DNA of 64,000 nucleotides from Dethiobacter sp. (GTDB taxonomy: Bacteria > Bacillota > Dethiobacteria > Dethiobacterales > Dethiobacteraceae), in contig JAGXTL010000015.1 in the NCBI GenBank assembly GCA_018333635.1, positions 1 through 64,000 on the forward strand, in the 5' to 3' direction. Positions 9,873 through 18,920 of the stretch are shown here, one piece after another. Below the pieces are notes generated by a model. It saw nothing but the letters and a program-made list of their open reading frames with translations, was not told the DNA's origin and searched no databases. A program made the position numbers and the translations under genes. The stretch's first letter is position 1, and every line of letters begins with the position of its first letter.

Positions 9873-9902
9873 ATTATAAACAAAAAAGCCGCCTGATGTC
9901 AA
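9873..9902 (-). promoter_or_regulatory. ileS promoter
   Basis: TTGACA (9902-9897), an 18-bp spacer and TATAAT (9878-9873) on the minus strand. Both hexamers are perfect sigma-A consensus. Confidence 0.75.
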
Positions 9903-9906
9903 GTTT

Positions 9907-9935
9907 GGGACAAAAACCCTGTCCCCTTGTCCCAC
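9907..9935 (-). repeat. Family B GGGACA repeat at the divIVA stop
   Basis: Plus-strand GGGACAAAAACCCTGTCCCC then TTGTCCCAC. It is the reverse orientation of the copies at 44426 and 52953. The repeat begins inside the divIVA stop codon and ends 5 bp before the ileS -35 box. Confidence 0.75.
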
Positions 9936-10429
9936 TAAGCGCCGCGCTTTACTGCATCACGATCCTGCGCCAAATTAAGCGTATACCAATCCTCCATTTC
10001 CAGAGCAGCCAACTGTGCCTCCACCAAGGAACGGAAACGCATTTTGTAAATCTGCGCTTGCTTATATACCTCTTCATGCTCTGAAAGGATTTTACTCGCC
10101 TTATAACGAGCCTCATCCATTGTACGAGCCGCATCTTTTTCAGCCTCGCGCCGAATTAGTTCAGCTTCCCTTGAAGCGTTCCGCTTCACTTCCTCCGCTG
10201 CCTCCTGAGCAACGACGATAGCATTATGAAGCGTCTCCTCTAGCTTATGGTAATGACCTAGCTTGTCCTTTAGCTGCGAGAGCTGCTCTTTCGTAGTAAT
10301 ATTTTCTTTAATCAATGTCTCATAATCTTTAGATAATTGATCCAGAAATTCATCGACCTCCCTGGGAGAGTATCCTCTCATTTGGCGGCTGAATTCTTTA
10401 TTCTGAATATCAATCGGCGTTAACGGCAC
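9935..10429 (-). CDS. divIVA: DivIVA-domain cell-division protein
   Basis: A membrane-curvature-binding coiled-coil protein that marks poles and septa. The N-terminal DivIVA module (PLTPIDIQNKEFSRQMRGYS, EVDEFLDQL) is followed by a long coiled coil rich in E, A, K and R to about residue 130. I place the start at GTG 10429 (164 residues) because GGAGGTG lies 7 bases upstream and the protein then begins with the usual PLTP segment. A longer frame to 10459 lacks a ribosome-binding site. It sits between ylmH and ileS, as in Bacillus. Confidence 0.93.
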   Translation of the reverse strand: MPLTPIDIQNKEFSRQMRGYSPREVDEFLDQLSKDYETLIKENITTKEQLSQLKDKLGHYHKLEETLHNAIVVAQEAAEEVKRNASREAELIRREAEKDAARTMDEARYKASKILSEHEEVYKQAQIYKMRFRSLVEAQLAALEMEDWYTLNLAQDRDAVKRGA

Positions 10430-10498
10430 ACTATCCACCTCCGCATAATTTTCCAGCATTCCCAGTGTTTCGCCTAAGGCTGCCTAAAATCCTGCCCT

Positions 10499-11287
10499 TC
10501 ATGCCCTTTTTTTCAGCAAAAGCTGAATCCGCCCTTTTTTGCTTTCGCCAAGAACTTCCGCCACCTCCAACCGTCCACGCCCGGCCAAAGAGATCACATC
10601 CCCGGCTTTAACAGAGGCACTGGCGCTGGTTACCGACTGCCAATTCAGCTTAACTTGGTTGGCACGAATTGCCGGTGTCAGTTTACTGCGCGACATTGCA
10701 AATCCGGCGCTGGCTACAGCATCCAGGCGCAGGCTGGCTACAGTAGTTTTAATTTCCTTAAACAGAAGTGGTGGCGGAGCAAGTTGTTTCAGCGTTATTT
10801 CCCTGATAGCAATACTATATTTACCTACTTCCTGCCAGTTTGAAAGCAAAAAAGGCAAAATTTCAGGGTGAACGATAATTTGTGCTTTTCTTTGCTCCAA
10901 AACGAGGATATCGCCGATTTTTTCCCGACGAAGCCCAAGTCCTAAAATAGCACCAAGAAAATCGCGGTGGCCAAGCTGCTCCCCCCGCAAGCCCGCGTCA
11001 ACCTCCAAGGCAGCAAGAGCTACGTCCGCCGTACCCGCTTGGCGCTCAGCCGGATAAAGCAGCAGGCGGCAGCGTTCCGCCTCGGAATAACCGCCCCAGG
11101 TGACCGATTTAAACTCCGGAAATGAATACAAAACCCGGTCTGCCGTCCGTTGCTGGTGAGGGTCAAAAAAATCGCTGATTTGCCACTGTCCGTTCCTTTC
11201 CAGTTGCTCGATGCGATCCAGAATAATCCCCGCCGTAATTCGCTCAAGATCTTGCGCAAAGCGCTGCAATATTTTTTCTCGCTCCAT
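10499..11287 (-). CDS. ylmH: YlmH-type S4-domain RNA-binding protein
   Basis: A 262-residue protein with a C-terminal S4 RNA-binding domain (about residues 180-255: SRSKLTPAIRANQVKLNWQ, VKAGDVISLAGRGRLEV). The N-terminal part (FFDPHQQRTADRVL, VTWGGYSEAERCRLLLYP) matches YlmH. YlmH proteins have been linked to ribosome rescue and the division locus. It starts with CGGAGG in front of ATG. The usual ylmG gene between sepF and ylmH is missing: only 48 bases separate them. Confidence 0.92.
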   Translation of the reverse strand: MEREKILQRFAQDLERITAGIILDRIEQLERNGQWQISDFFDPHQQRTADRVLYSFPEFKSVTWGGYSEAERCRLLLYPAERQAGTADVALAALEVDAGLRGEQLGHRDFLGAILGLGLRREKIGDILVLEQRKAQIIVHPEILPFLLSNWQEVGKYSIAIREITLKQLAPPPLLFKEIKTTVASLRLDAVASAGFAMSRSKLTPAIRANQVKLNWQSVTSASASVKAGDVISLAGRGRLEVAEVLGESKKGRIQLLLKKRA

Positions 11288-11335
11288 AGTGCCTCCGTAG
11301 CTAAAAAATCAACAAAATAAATCTAATTTTCAATC

Positions 11336-11764
11336 CTAATCTTCTCCGATAGCTGACATCCCACGTCCGCTTAATTCTTTGCGGATTTCGGCGTTTACTT
11401 CCACTTGGGCAGGAGCAAAAACAAAAATCTGCTGACTCACCTTCTGCATATTACCATCCAGGGCAAAAGTGGCGCCGGCAATAAAATCAATGACCCGTTT
11501 AGCCTCGTTCTTATCTGTCTCTTCCAGATTCACAAGGACCGGTTTCCTGTTTTTAATATGCTCGACAATCTGTTGCGCTTCTTGGAACTCCACCGGCTTA
11601 ATAATCACAAGGCGCATATTCTTGGTACTATGTAAATTCAGTACCGCTCCTTTGCGGGCGGGAGGGCGAACAAATTCCGCCTCCTCAATAATTTCCTCTT
11701 CTTCAGTCACTTCCATCAAACCCAGAAACGACAGCACTTTTTCCCAGATTTTTGCCACCTTCAT
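11336..11764 (-). CDS. sepF: Cell division protein SepF
   Basis: A 142-residue FtsZ-interacting, membrane-associated protein. The N-terminal amphipathic helix (MKVAKIWEKVLSFLGL) is followed by an acidic linker and the SepF domain (MRLVIIKPVEFQEAQQIVEH, PVLVNLEETDKNEAKRVIDF, VFAPAQVEV). Its ATG overlaps the yggS stop by four bases, so translation is coupled. Confidence 0.95.
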   Translation of the reverse strand: MKVAKIWEKVLSFLGLMEVTEEEEIIEEAEFVRPPARKGAVLNLHSTKNMRLVIIKPVEFQEAQQIVEHIKNRKPVLVNLEETDKNEAKRVIDFIAGATFALDGNMQKVSQQIFVFAPAQVEVNAEIRKELSGRGMSAIGED

Positions 11765-12447
11765 TCCTCCTGACTATATTTTTCTCTGTCAAACAGCAAG
11801 CTGCCCACCCGGATCAGATTGGCGCCTTCTTCAATTGCCGCTTCAAAATCATTAGACATTCCCATAGATAATAGCTTCATTGCTCCGCCGGGCATTCGGC
11901 ATTTGCTGAACAAGCGGAACATTTCCCGGAAATAGGGGCGGGCTTCCTCCGGATCTGCCGTGTATGGCGGGATTGCCATCAGGCCTTCCACCCGCACTCG
12001 CGGCAAATCAGTCGCAGCCAAGAGAAAGTCGTCAAGCTCTACGGGAGAGATTCCCCCCTTTTGCCCTTCGCCAGCCAGATTGACTTGAATCAGCACACTA
12101 ACCTGCACGTTCTGCGCTTGCGCCTCTTGCTGCAATGCCTCTGCCAAGCGCCAGCGGTCCAGAGAATGAATCAGCTTAAACCGGCCCACGACATCCTTTA
12201 CCTTGTTAGTTTGCAGGCGTCCGATAAAATGCCACTCGACGGCTGGAAATACTTCTATTTTCGGCCGCGCCTCGTGTACGCGATTTTCTCCGAAATCTGT
12301 CAAACCCAGAGCTATCGCCTCAGCAATGATTCCAGTCGCGACCGTTTTCGTTACTGCCACCATGCCCACGCCGTCACGACGGCTGTGCTGCGCCGCGCGA
12401 GCCATGCGCATCCGGACATCATTTAGCCGTACCGCTAAACTGCTCAT
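11761..12447 (-). CDS. yggS: YggS/YlmE family PLP-binding protein
   Basis: A 228-residue single-domain PLP-binding barrel protein (PLPBP family) concerned with vitamin B6 homeostasis rather than a known catalysis. The PLP lysine is K34 in MVAVTKTV. Further motifs are DFGENRVHE, WHFIGRLQTNKVK, VLIQVNLAGEGQKGG and LSMGMSNDFEAAI. It overlaps both neighbours by four bases (ATGA-type junctions). Confidence 0.95.
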   Translation of the reverse strand: MSSLAVRLNDVRMRMARAAQHSRRDGVGMVAVTKTVATGIIAEAIALGLTDFGENRVHEARPKIEVFPAVEWHFIGRLQTNKVKDVVGRFKLIHSLDRWRLAEALQQEAQAQNVQVSVLIQVNLAGEGQKGGISPVELDDFLLAATDLPRVRVEGLMAIPPYTADPEEARPYFREMFRLFSKCRMPGGAMKLLSMGMSNDFEAAIEEGANLIRVGSLLFDREKYSQEE

Positions 12448-13403
12448 AGGCGCTGTCCTTCCCTGACTAGAGACGGATTTTTTATCACCGTTCTTCCGCT
12501 CCTTACACCCTCTATCACCACATTCTCCCCCACCTCGCCCAACACCTTGACAGGAAGATAGCTCACTACCGACTTTTCAAGAATGTAGACACCTCTTTCA
12601 GCTCCCCGCGAAACCAGCGCTGATGATGGCAGGACAAAACCAGTGATTCTGCTCACCACAATTTCCGCATCACTAAGCCGCTCGACAAAGGAGCCTTCCA
12701 CATCCTCACTTAGCGCAAACGCCAAACGGACAGTATCTTCATCTTCCTTCAACACCTCCCATGAAGCCGACACTTCTTCTTCCGGAGAGAAAGCGAACCG
12801 CAAGCGGTTTCTTTGCGGCGTCAGCAGTGCAAAATCATCTCTGGACAAGTCTACGACATAATACCAGCTAAAATTGTTTACCATCTTGAAAAAAATCGAA
12901 CCCTGCTTTACTTCAGCACCCTCCGGCACGGCCTGGATTTTTTTTGCCAGCTTACGAACTTCTGCCGCATCAATCCTCTCCAAGTCGCCGGGTTGCAGCG
13001 CGCCTTCAAGTCCGTCAAGCACAGGAATCATTACGCCTGACATTGGCGCAGCAACATTTTGCACACCGCCATCGCCGGTATAAATCTTGGCCACACTAGC
13101 TCCTGCCGCCAACCGCGCTCCGGCGACAGCTACCCAGCGGACAGTGCCGCTAACCGGCGCCGCCACCACACGTTCGTCCCGTACAATTACCCCGCTAACT
13201 GAAACAAGCTGCTCCAACACACTTTCCTCACTGACGACGGTTTTGAGCAGCAAACCGGCCAGTCTGCTTCCGGCAAGAAAATAGGCTGCCTGCAATGCAA
13301 ATATTGTCACCGCCAGCATTAAAATTCCACGGAGAAACTTTTCCCTCATGCCTTTTTTCTTCCCTCTGCCGGGAACTACGTGAAATCTTTTTTTTCTTTT
13401 CAT
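12444..13403 (-). CDS. HlyD-like membrane protein of the ylm region
   Basis: A 319-residue protein with a basic N-terminus (MKRKKRFHVV), one transmembrane segment (about residues 24-45) and an extracytoplasmic part that starts with a lipoyl/barrel-sandwich-like segment (VSGVIVRDERVVAAPVSGTV). Similar proteins are annotated HlyD-family adaptor in Clostridia and lie next to yggS and sepF. No transporter partner is present, so an export role is doubtful. The start at 13403 overlaps the pgeF stop by ATGA and has AGGAAGGCGG upstream. Confidence 0.75.
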   Translation of the reverse strand: MKRKKRFHVVPGRGKKKGMREKFLRGILMLAVTIFALQAAYFLAGSRLAGLLLKTVVSEESVLEQLVSVSGVIVRDERVVAAPVSGTVRWVAVAGARLAAGASVAKIYTGDGGVQNVAAPMSGVMIPVLDGLEGALQPGDLERIDAAEVRKLAKKIQAVPEGAEVKQGSIFFKMVNNFSWYYVVDLSRDDFALLTPQRNRLRFAFSPEEEVSASWEVLKEDEDTVRLAFALSEDVEGSFVERLSDAEIVVSRITGFVLPSSALVSRGAERGVYILEKSVVSYLPVKVLGEVGENVVIEGVRSGRTVIKNPSLVREGQRL

Positions 13404-14224
13404 GTTACCGCCTTCCTGCTTGGCGTCAAAGCAAGAATTCCGGCCATCCGCCCTGTTCTGCCGCCGGCTGAGCGGTAGGAAAAAAAATACTGCTGATGGC
13501 AGCTTGTACAATAGCGGCTGCTAATAATATTCTTTGCCCTAATACCGGCTTCCTGCAACAGCCGCAGATGATACCCCGGCAAGTCAAAATAGAGTCCGTC
13601 CTTGCCGGGCAAAAGCACATCCCGGCTCAGGTGGCCAGCCGCTTCACGTGCCACATTATCGCCGACTTGATAACAACATGGCCCGATTGAGGGCGATAGC
13701 GCCACACGGATGTTTTGGCGCCGGCAACCAAGTCGGCCCATAGCCTCCACCATGGCTGACGCCATGCCGGCCACTGCGCCTCGCCAGCCGGCATGTGCCA
13801 GCCCGATGCAACGCCTGTGCGGATCGAAGAAATAAAGAATGGTACAATCAGCCGCATATGCCAGCAAAACCACATTCGGTTCGAGACAGATTAGGCCGTC
13901 TGTATCCGGCAGCGCAGTTTCCGTAAACTCGCAGGCGGAAAGACCGTTTCCTGCCGTAACCAGCTCGATGTTAATGCCATGGGTCTGCTGCCCCGAAACC
14001 ACTTGATGGGCTTGATATCCCAAAGCTTTTGCCAGCACATCCCGGTTTTTTCTTACAGCCGCCGGTTCGTCCCCCACATGGGCACCAAGATTTAATGTAT
14101 CGTATGGTGCCGCGCTTACACCTCCATGGCGAAGGGTAAAGGCATGCAGGACTTCGCCGTCAGTCAGATTTTCAAAAGTCAGATAGTTGATATCTCCGGT
14201 TGTTCTAATTTCTTCCTTAGCCAT
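13400..14224 (-). CDS. pgeF: Peptidoglycan editing factor PgeF (YfiH/laccase-like)
   Basis: A 274-residue multicopper-polyphenol-oxidase-fold protein. Characterised members hydrolyse or edit peptidoglycan precursors, and some act in purine nucleoside turnover. Motifs are LRHGGVSAAPYDTLNLG, HGINIELV, DGLICLEPNVVLLAYAADC, GLAHAGWRGAVAGM and SPSIGPCCYQVG. The chosen ATG (14224) overlaps the end of nrdG by eight bases. A longer upstream reading into nrdG is not supported. Confidence 0.9.
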   Translation of the reverse strand: MAKEEIRTTGDINYLTFENLTDGEVLHAFTLRHGGVSAAPYDTLNLGAHVGDEPAAVRKNRDVLAKALGYQAHQVVSGQQTHGINIELVTAGNGLSACEFTETALPDTDGLICLEPNVVLLAYAADCTILYFFDPHRRCIGLAHAGWRGAVAGMASAMVEAMGRLGCRRQNIRVALSPSIGPCCYQVGDNVAREAAGHLSRDVLLPGKDGLYFDLPGYHLRLLQEAGIRAKNIISSRYCTSCHQQYFFSYRSAGGRTGRMAGILALTPSRKAVT

Positions 14225-14750
14225 ACATCTGCTCCTGCCCGCGAAAGTGCAACGGCGAGAGAACCGGTGCACCGGTCTGCATTGCAGCGGGCAAATCAAT
14301 AATCCGTTGGTTCCGCGAACCACGGTATGTGAGCGAAATATCACGCTCAGCCAAGAGAAACGGCCCGTCAATCAACAGGTCTCCCGCAGCAAGCAATGCT
14401 GCCGTGGCATTATCGGATAATGCCTTTTCCTTTAATTGTTCATAGGTATATCCGGAATAAATTAATAAATGGCATCCGGCTTTCTTTAGAATTTCCGCGA
14501 GTATAACTAACGGCTCTGCCTGGGCAAACGGTTCGCCACCGGAGAAGGTCACGCCCCGCACCCTACGGTCAGCAGCAATTTCTGCCGCCAGCTTAGTGAC
14601 AGCCAGCCAGCTTCCCCCTGCAGAATCCTGTGTCTGCGGATTGTGGCAACCGGGACAAAAATGCGGGCAGCCCTGAAGGAAAACTGCCGTTCTTATCCCC
14701 GGTCCGTCAACCACACTATAATGTTTGAGACCTGCAAGTTTTAGTTTCAT
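14217..14750 (-). CDS. nrdG: Anaerobic ribonucleotide reductase activating protein NrdG
   Basis: A 177-residue radical-SAM enzyme that installs the glycyl radical on NrdD. The iron-sulfur cysteines are C28, C32 and C35 (GCPHFCPGCHNP). VRGVTFSGGEPFAQAEPL is the SAM-binding segment. It lies 52 bases downstream of nrdD. Confidence 0.97.
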   Translation of the reverse strand: MKLKLAGLKHYSVVDGPGIRTAVFLQGCPHFCPGCHNPQTQDSAGGSWLAVTKLAAEIAADRRVRGVTFSGGEPFAQAEPLVILAEILKKAGCHLLIYSGYTYEQLKEKALSDNATAALLAAGDLLIDGPFLLAERDISLTYRGSRNQRIIDLPAAMQTGAPVLSPLHFRGQEQMYG

Positions 14751-14802
14751 GCCCGCCCTCCTTGCTCAGAGCTTATCATTGCCACGCAATAAGTATAGGT
14801 TT

Positions 14803-17800
14803 CTAACTGCAGTGCGTCTTTCTGTCGCGCAATTCCGCCTGCTTGGCGCTATTAAAACGATCATCTGTGGAAAGATAACCGGTAATCCGCCGAATCCGGC
14901 GCACCTCGCTGCCACCGCATCCGGGACAGCAGCTGGAGACAATCCCGCTATATCCGCAGCTGCGGCACTCATCGATGGGATAATTGATTCCGCCATAACC
15001 GATGTCGGAAACAGCCATTTGGGAAATAATTTCCTCAACCGCTTCTACGTTTTCCCCGGGCGGCGCATCCAACTCCACGTAAGAAATATGCCCGGCGTTA
15101 CAGTATTTATGATATTCTCCTTCTAAAGAAAGCTTATCAAAAAGAGACATACAGTAGTTCACAGGGATATGAAATGAGTTTGAATAATACTCTTTATCTG
15201 TTACTTTGGGAATCAAGCCGTAAAGATCACGATCCATTTTAACAAAGCGCCCGGAGAGACCCTCTGCCGGCGTAGCCACCAGCGTAAAGTTTAAGTCAAA
15301 TTCTTCGGAAAACTGCTCCAGCCGTTTACTCATATGGGAAATAATTTTTAAGCCTAACTCCTGAGCCTCCCGATCCTCCCCGTGATGCTTGCCGATTAAA
15401 GCCTGCAATGTCTCCGCCAGCCCGATAAAGCCGACTGCCAGCGTGCCATGCTTAATCACCTCTTTAATGGAGTCGTCCAACCCCAGCTTATCCGAATCCA
15501 TATACAATTTTTGGCCCATTAAAAACGGCAGATCTCGTACACGCAGATTACCCAGGATTTCAAAACGGTGCAACAGTTGACGGGCTCCCACACGCAGCAA
15601 ACGATCAAGTTCCACAAAAAACAGATTCACATCCCGTGCCTGCAGTGCAAGACGCGGCAAATTCAGAGAAACGGGAGCAATATTTCCCCGGCCGGCAGAC
15701 CGTTCTTCGCCATGGCGGTTGCCGATCACCCGCGTACGACAACCCATATATGCTACTTCTTCCCCGTATTTCAAATTAAAGGTTGTATCCATAAAACTAA
15801 AGGTTGGATTCAAGCGTTTAGCGGCCACTCTTTGTGCCAATTTGAACAAATCAAAGTTCGGGTCACTGGGCTCCATATTCACACCTTTTTTCGTCCTAAA
15901 GACCAGGTTGGGAAAGATAGGGCTCTCTCCGTTGCCCAAACCGCGGTCAAAGGCCCGCAGAATAGAACGGGTTATCGCTCTGCCCACCTCCGACGTGTCA
16001 GTCCCTACATTAAGTGAGGAAAAAGGGACCTGTGCGCCTGCGCGGGAGTTATGAACAAAGATACCTTCCGCTGTCAGAAAATTTTCGTTATCACTTACCG
16101 AAATATCGTAGACAAACTCCTCGTGCGGTGCTTCCTGAAGTTCGCTGACCTGCATCGGCCATAACCTAAGAACCCTGTTGAGCACTTCTAAAAGAGAAAC
16201 CATCTTGTCGTTTTGTGCCAGAATCATGCGTGCCCAAGCCATAACAAGGGCAGGACTCTGGCAACTGTTGTCAATCCTGCTGCCGCTCTCGTTACAGACT
16301 GTTTTAGGCAAAAAGAAACGCGACAGCATTTCTTCATAAGGATAAAACACGGGCAAATATTTGCTGAAACGGGGCAACTGCCGGCTGTTAAGCTTTTTAA
16401 GCAAATGATATTTTTCTGTTGACTGGATCTGCGGCAGCATATCCGCCAGACTGTCAAACCAGAATTGTTCGCGAGCTATTTGCCCGATGCTTTCTTTCTC
16501 ATGATCCTCCAGAATACGGCCGATCAAGTCTTTTGCTATACTTTCCAGATATTGCGGTTTAATTCTGTAGTTATACGCATTTCCACAGAACACACCATAT
16601 ACATCTTTAATCATCTGGCGTAAAAACTCGTAATCATATGGTGTTTGCTCGCCTTTGACACCGATCGCTTCAGACAGTTTGCCGCCTTTTCCTCCGCTTA
16701 GCGCCAGATTGCCAAGATAATATCCACCAGCAGATACCATATACCGCTGATGCGCTGTTGCAAAATTACTCTGTGGCAACATATCACGTAGAGATACCGG
16801 AACACCAAGCTTCATATACAGCAGCTGGATACCGTCCCGCAATTCTCTCGAAACGGTACCGGCAACAACCCTGTTAGCGCCAACCGTCCCGTCTCCGGAA
16901 AGGTATCCGTCCAAAAATGCTCTGACATACGCCTCACCGGCAAAAAACAACTCACCCGGCACACGCTTATTTACTGCCCCCCGCCCGCATTTATCAGCCA
17001 AAAAAGCTGCAAAGCGCTGTCCGACATTACAAGCCAGATCACGAGTTTTTCCCTTTGCCACACGAAGCCGTACGGAAAATCCCGGATGAATTTCTCTAAG
17101 CAGACTTAAAGCCTCTGTTTCCAGTTCACTGTTGAAAAGGGCAAGGTAGAGAGTTGAAGCATCCACTGAGCCTTCTGCCGCATATAGCCCCATCACTTTA
17201 GCCAATGCCGGCGTAAGCGCCAAGCTGTCCAGCTCATATTTGACTGACGCCGGGTATTTTGTCAGGTCAAAAACAATTTTGTCTTTCACTAACTGCAACT
17301 CCCTGGGAACCAGCGCACGGCGCAGACGGGAAGGAACCGCAGTTTCAATCTTTCCGCTGTCCCCGATTGTCATCACAGAATGATTATCTGTCACAGCAAC
17401 TTTCTGTCCGGACTTCAGCTTCACATGGAATATCTTATTAAAGTTCTTATGCCTGATACTGGCGGTAATATCCTTTATTTCCGTGGCACCTGTCCTGTAA
17501 TTCACGCTCAACGCCTGATAACGGCCTTCCTCAAACGTCCTGTGGAACTCTTCCATGGAGCGTGTTGAAAACTCGCCGACCTGTTTGTCCAAAATCCAGA
17601 TTCGCTCGTTACCACTCAGTGAATGCATCGTGTTAAGATTATATACCAAACCCTCCATTGCCTGGAAGACTTCTTCCTCAGACGGCACAGCCGCCATAGT
17701 CTTGACAACTTCCGCCATCGAACGGTCAAAATGGGGAAAGCTCTGGCCGCCGAACATATCATTCTGATTGCTCTGCAAAATAATGGCAGCCTGAGCAGCA

Positions 17801-18402
17801 GCAGACGCCACTCTCTTGGGCGGCCGGACAAAACCGTAACCGGTGTTAAACCCTTCAGTTAACAACTTTGTTAAGTCCACCTGCAAGCAGTTGAGCGTCT
17901 TGCCGTAATAATCAAGGTCATGAATATGAAGCGCCCCGCTCGTATGGGCATTGGCAAACTCTTCAGGCAAAAGGTTGGTCAGATAATATCTCTTACTGGC
18001 GGCGCTGGCAATTTGCAGCATTTTGGCGGAAGGTGAATTAGACACATTAGCGTTTTCCCGGTTTGTTTCCACTAAAATTTCCTTGACCGTATCCATTAAA
18101 TCCGATTTACCTTCACGAATGCGGCTCCGACGGTCACGATAAAGTATGTATGCTTTTGCCGTCCGGGCATGTCCATTTTCTATGAGAACTTTTTCCACAG
18201 TATCCTGAACATCTTCAACGGCGGGAATAATCCCATTATAGCCCAATTTCGTAAGTTCAACCACAACCTGCTTAGTCAGGCTCTCAGCGATTTTACGGTT
18301 TTCGCCACCCACAGCCCTGGCAGCCTTCAAAATGGCTTCTGTAATTTTTTCAGCATTAAATGGAACAACACGGCCGTCACGCTTCTTGATTTCCACAAAC
18401 AT
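14803..18402 (-). CDS. nrdD: Class III ribonucleoside-triphosphate reductase NrdD with in-frame intein
   Basis: The 1199-residue precursor is a 674-residue NrdD interrupted by a 525-residue intein (residues 261-785). NrdD makes deoxynucleotides under anoxia. An ATP-cone fills residues 1-95. The catalytic barrel includes HDLDYYGKTLNCLQVDL and, after splicing, NTMH joined to SRAGAQVPFSSLN. The zinc site uses C1146, C1149, C1159 and C1162. The glycyl radical is G1175 in RRITGYL. With the intein removed, length is normal for the family. The gene follows nrdR by 35 bases and precedes nrdG, so the three form one NrdR-controlled unit. Confidence 0.97.
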   Translation of the reverse strand: MFVEIKKRDGRVVPFNAEKITEAILKAARAVGGENRKIAESLTKQVVVELTKLGYNGIIPAVEDVQDTVEKVLIENGHARTAKAYILYRDRRSRIREGKSDLMDTVKEILVETNRENANVSNSPSAKMLQIASAASKRYYLTNLLPEEFANAHTSGALHIHDLDYYGKTLNCLQVDLTKLLTEGFNTGYGFVRPPKRVASAAAQAAIILQSNQNDMFGGQSFPHFDRSMAEVVKTMAAVPSEEEVFQAMEGLVYNLNTMHSLSGNERIWILDKQVGEFSTRSMEEFHRTFEEGRYQALSVNYRTGATEIKDITASIRHKNFNKIFHVKLKSGQKVAVTDNHSVMTIGDSGKIETAVPSRLRRALVPRELQLVKDKIVFDLTKYPASVKYELDSLALTPALAKVMGLYAAEGSVDASTLYLALFNSELETEALSLLREIHPGFSVRLRVAKGKTRDLACNVGQRFAAFLADKCGRGAVNKRVPGELFFAGEAYVRAFLDGYLSGDGTVGANRVVAGTVSRELRDGIQLLYMKLGVPVSLRDMLPQSNFATAHQRYMVSAGGYYLGNLALSGGKGGKLSEAIGVKGEQTPYDYEFLRQMIKDVYGVFCGNAYNYRIKPQYLESIAKDLIGRILEDHEKESIGQIAREQFWFDSLADMLPQIQSTEKYHLLKKLNSRQLPRFSKYLPVFYPYEEMLSRFFLPKTVCNESGSRIDNSCQSPALVMAWARMILAQNDKMVSLLEVLNRVLRLWPMQVSELQEAPHEEFVYDISVSDNENFLTAEGIFVHNSRAGAQVPFSSLNVGTDTSEVGRAITRSILRAFDRGLGNGESPIFPNLVFRTKKGVNMEPSDPNFDLFKLAQRVAAKRLNPTFSFMDTTFNLKYGEEVAYMGCRTRVIGNRHGEERSAGRGNIAPVSLNLPRLALQARDVNLFFVELDRLLRVGARQLLHRFEILGNLRVRDLPFLMGQKLYMDSDKLGLDDSIKEVIKHGTLAVGFIGLAETLQALIGKHHGEDREAQELGLKIISHMSKRLEQFSEEFDLNFTLVATPAEGLSGRFVKMDRDLYGLIPKVTDKEYYSNSFHIPVNYCMSLFDKLSLEGEYHKYCNAGHISYVELDAPPGENVEAVEEIISQMAVSDIGYGGINYPIDECRSCGYSGIVSSCCPGCGGSEVRRIRRITGYLSTDDRFNSAKQAELRDRKTHCS
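16048..17622 (-). mobile_element. NrdD intein with LAGLIDADG homing endonuclease
   Basis: The intein starts with Ser261 (block A SLSGNERIWIL) and ends with His784-Asn785. The +1 extein residue is Ser786. Block B has T338 and H341 (VTDNHSVM). Two LAGLIDADG-type motifs lie at residues 403-413 (VMGLYAAEGSV) and 496-507 (FLDGYLSGDGTV), and both keep an acidic residue. Block F is FVYDISVSDNENF. All splicing residues are present, so it should excise. It sits before a highly conserved NrdD segment, a typical intein target. Confidence 0.93.
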
Positions 18403-18437
18403 CCTCTTATGTCCCTCCGCTCTCGGTCACTATTTAC

Positions 18438-18896
18438 TTAGCTTTCTTTTTTTGGCATATTCTTTAGAGCTTCTCTAAAATCATTAATATCTTTAAACTT
18501 ATGGTAGACAGAAGCAAAACGCACATAAGCGACTTCATCTATCTCGCGAAGCTTAGCCAACACCCGTTGTCCGATTTCATCTGAGGCCACTTCGTGATGG
18601 AAACTGTTACGCAATTCACGCTCGACTTCATCGACCAGATCCTCAAACACACTGAGCGGAATCTTCCGGTTGCCTCCGGCATAAATCAGGCCGTTTAAAA
18701 TTTTGCCGCGCTCAAAAATTTGCCTGCTGCCATCCCGCTTTGCCACAATAATCGGAGACTCCTCCAACTTTTCATAGGTGGTAAAACGTTTTTCACAAGC
18801 TGTACACTCACGCCGGCGGCGGACGGCACCGCCCTCATCGGTAGACCGAGAATCAATCACCCGGCTCTCAACACACCCACAGAAAGGGCATCTCAT
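18438..18896 (-). CDS. nrdR: Transcriptional repressor NrdR
   Basis: A 152-residue repressor of ribonucleotide reductase genes that senses dATP/ATP. An N-terminal zinc ribbon (MRCPFCGCVESRVIDSR, CTACEKRFTTYE) precedes an ATP-cone (IVAKRDGSRQIFERGKILNGL). The start is ATG 18896 with AAAGGAGG upstream. The longer frame begins with a TTG that precedes that site. Confidence 0.96.
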   Translation of the reverse strand: MRCPFCGCVESRVIDSRSTDEGGAVRRRRECTACEKRFTTYEKLEESPIIVAKRDGSRQIFERGKILNGLIYAGGNRKIPLSVFEDLVDEVERELRNSFHHEVASDEIGQRVLAKLREIDEVAYVRFASVYHKFKDINDFREALKNMPKKES

Positions 18897-18920
18897 CTGG
18901 CTCTGGCCTCCTTTACCCAA

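Noticed and set aside
9781-9934. A complete T-box riboswitch upstream of ileS
   Set aside because: The distance from promoter to hairpin is only about 30 bases and the AGGGTGGNACCGCG core is not present, so I record only an attenuator-like hairpin.
13400-14371. A longer pgeF starting upstream of 14224
   Set aside because: The extra 49 codons overlap nrdG in another frame and do not resemble the PgeF N-terminus; the ATG at 14224 gives the normal length and a coupled junction.
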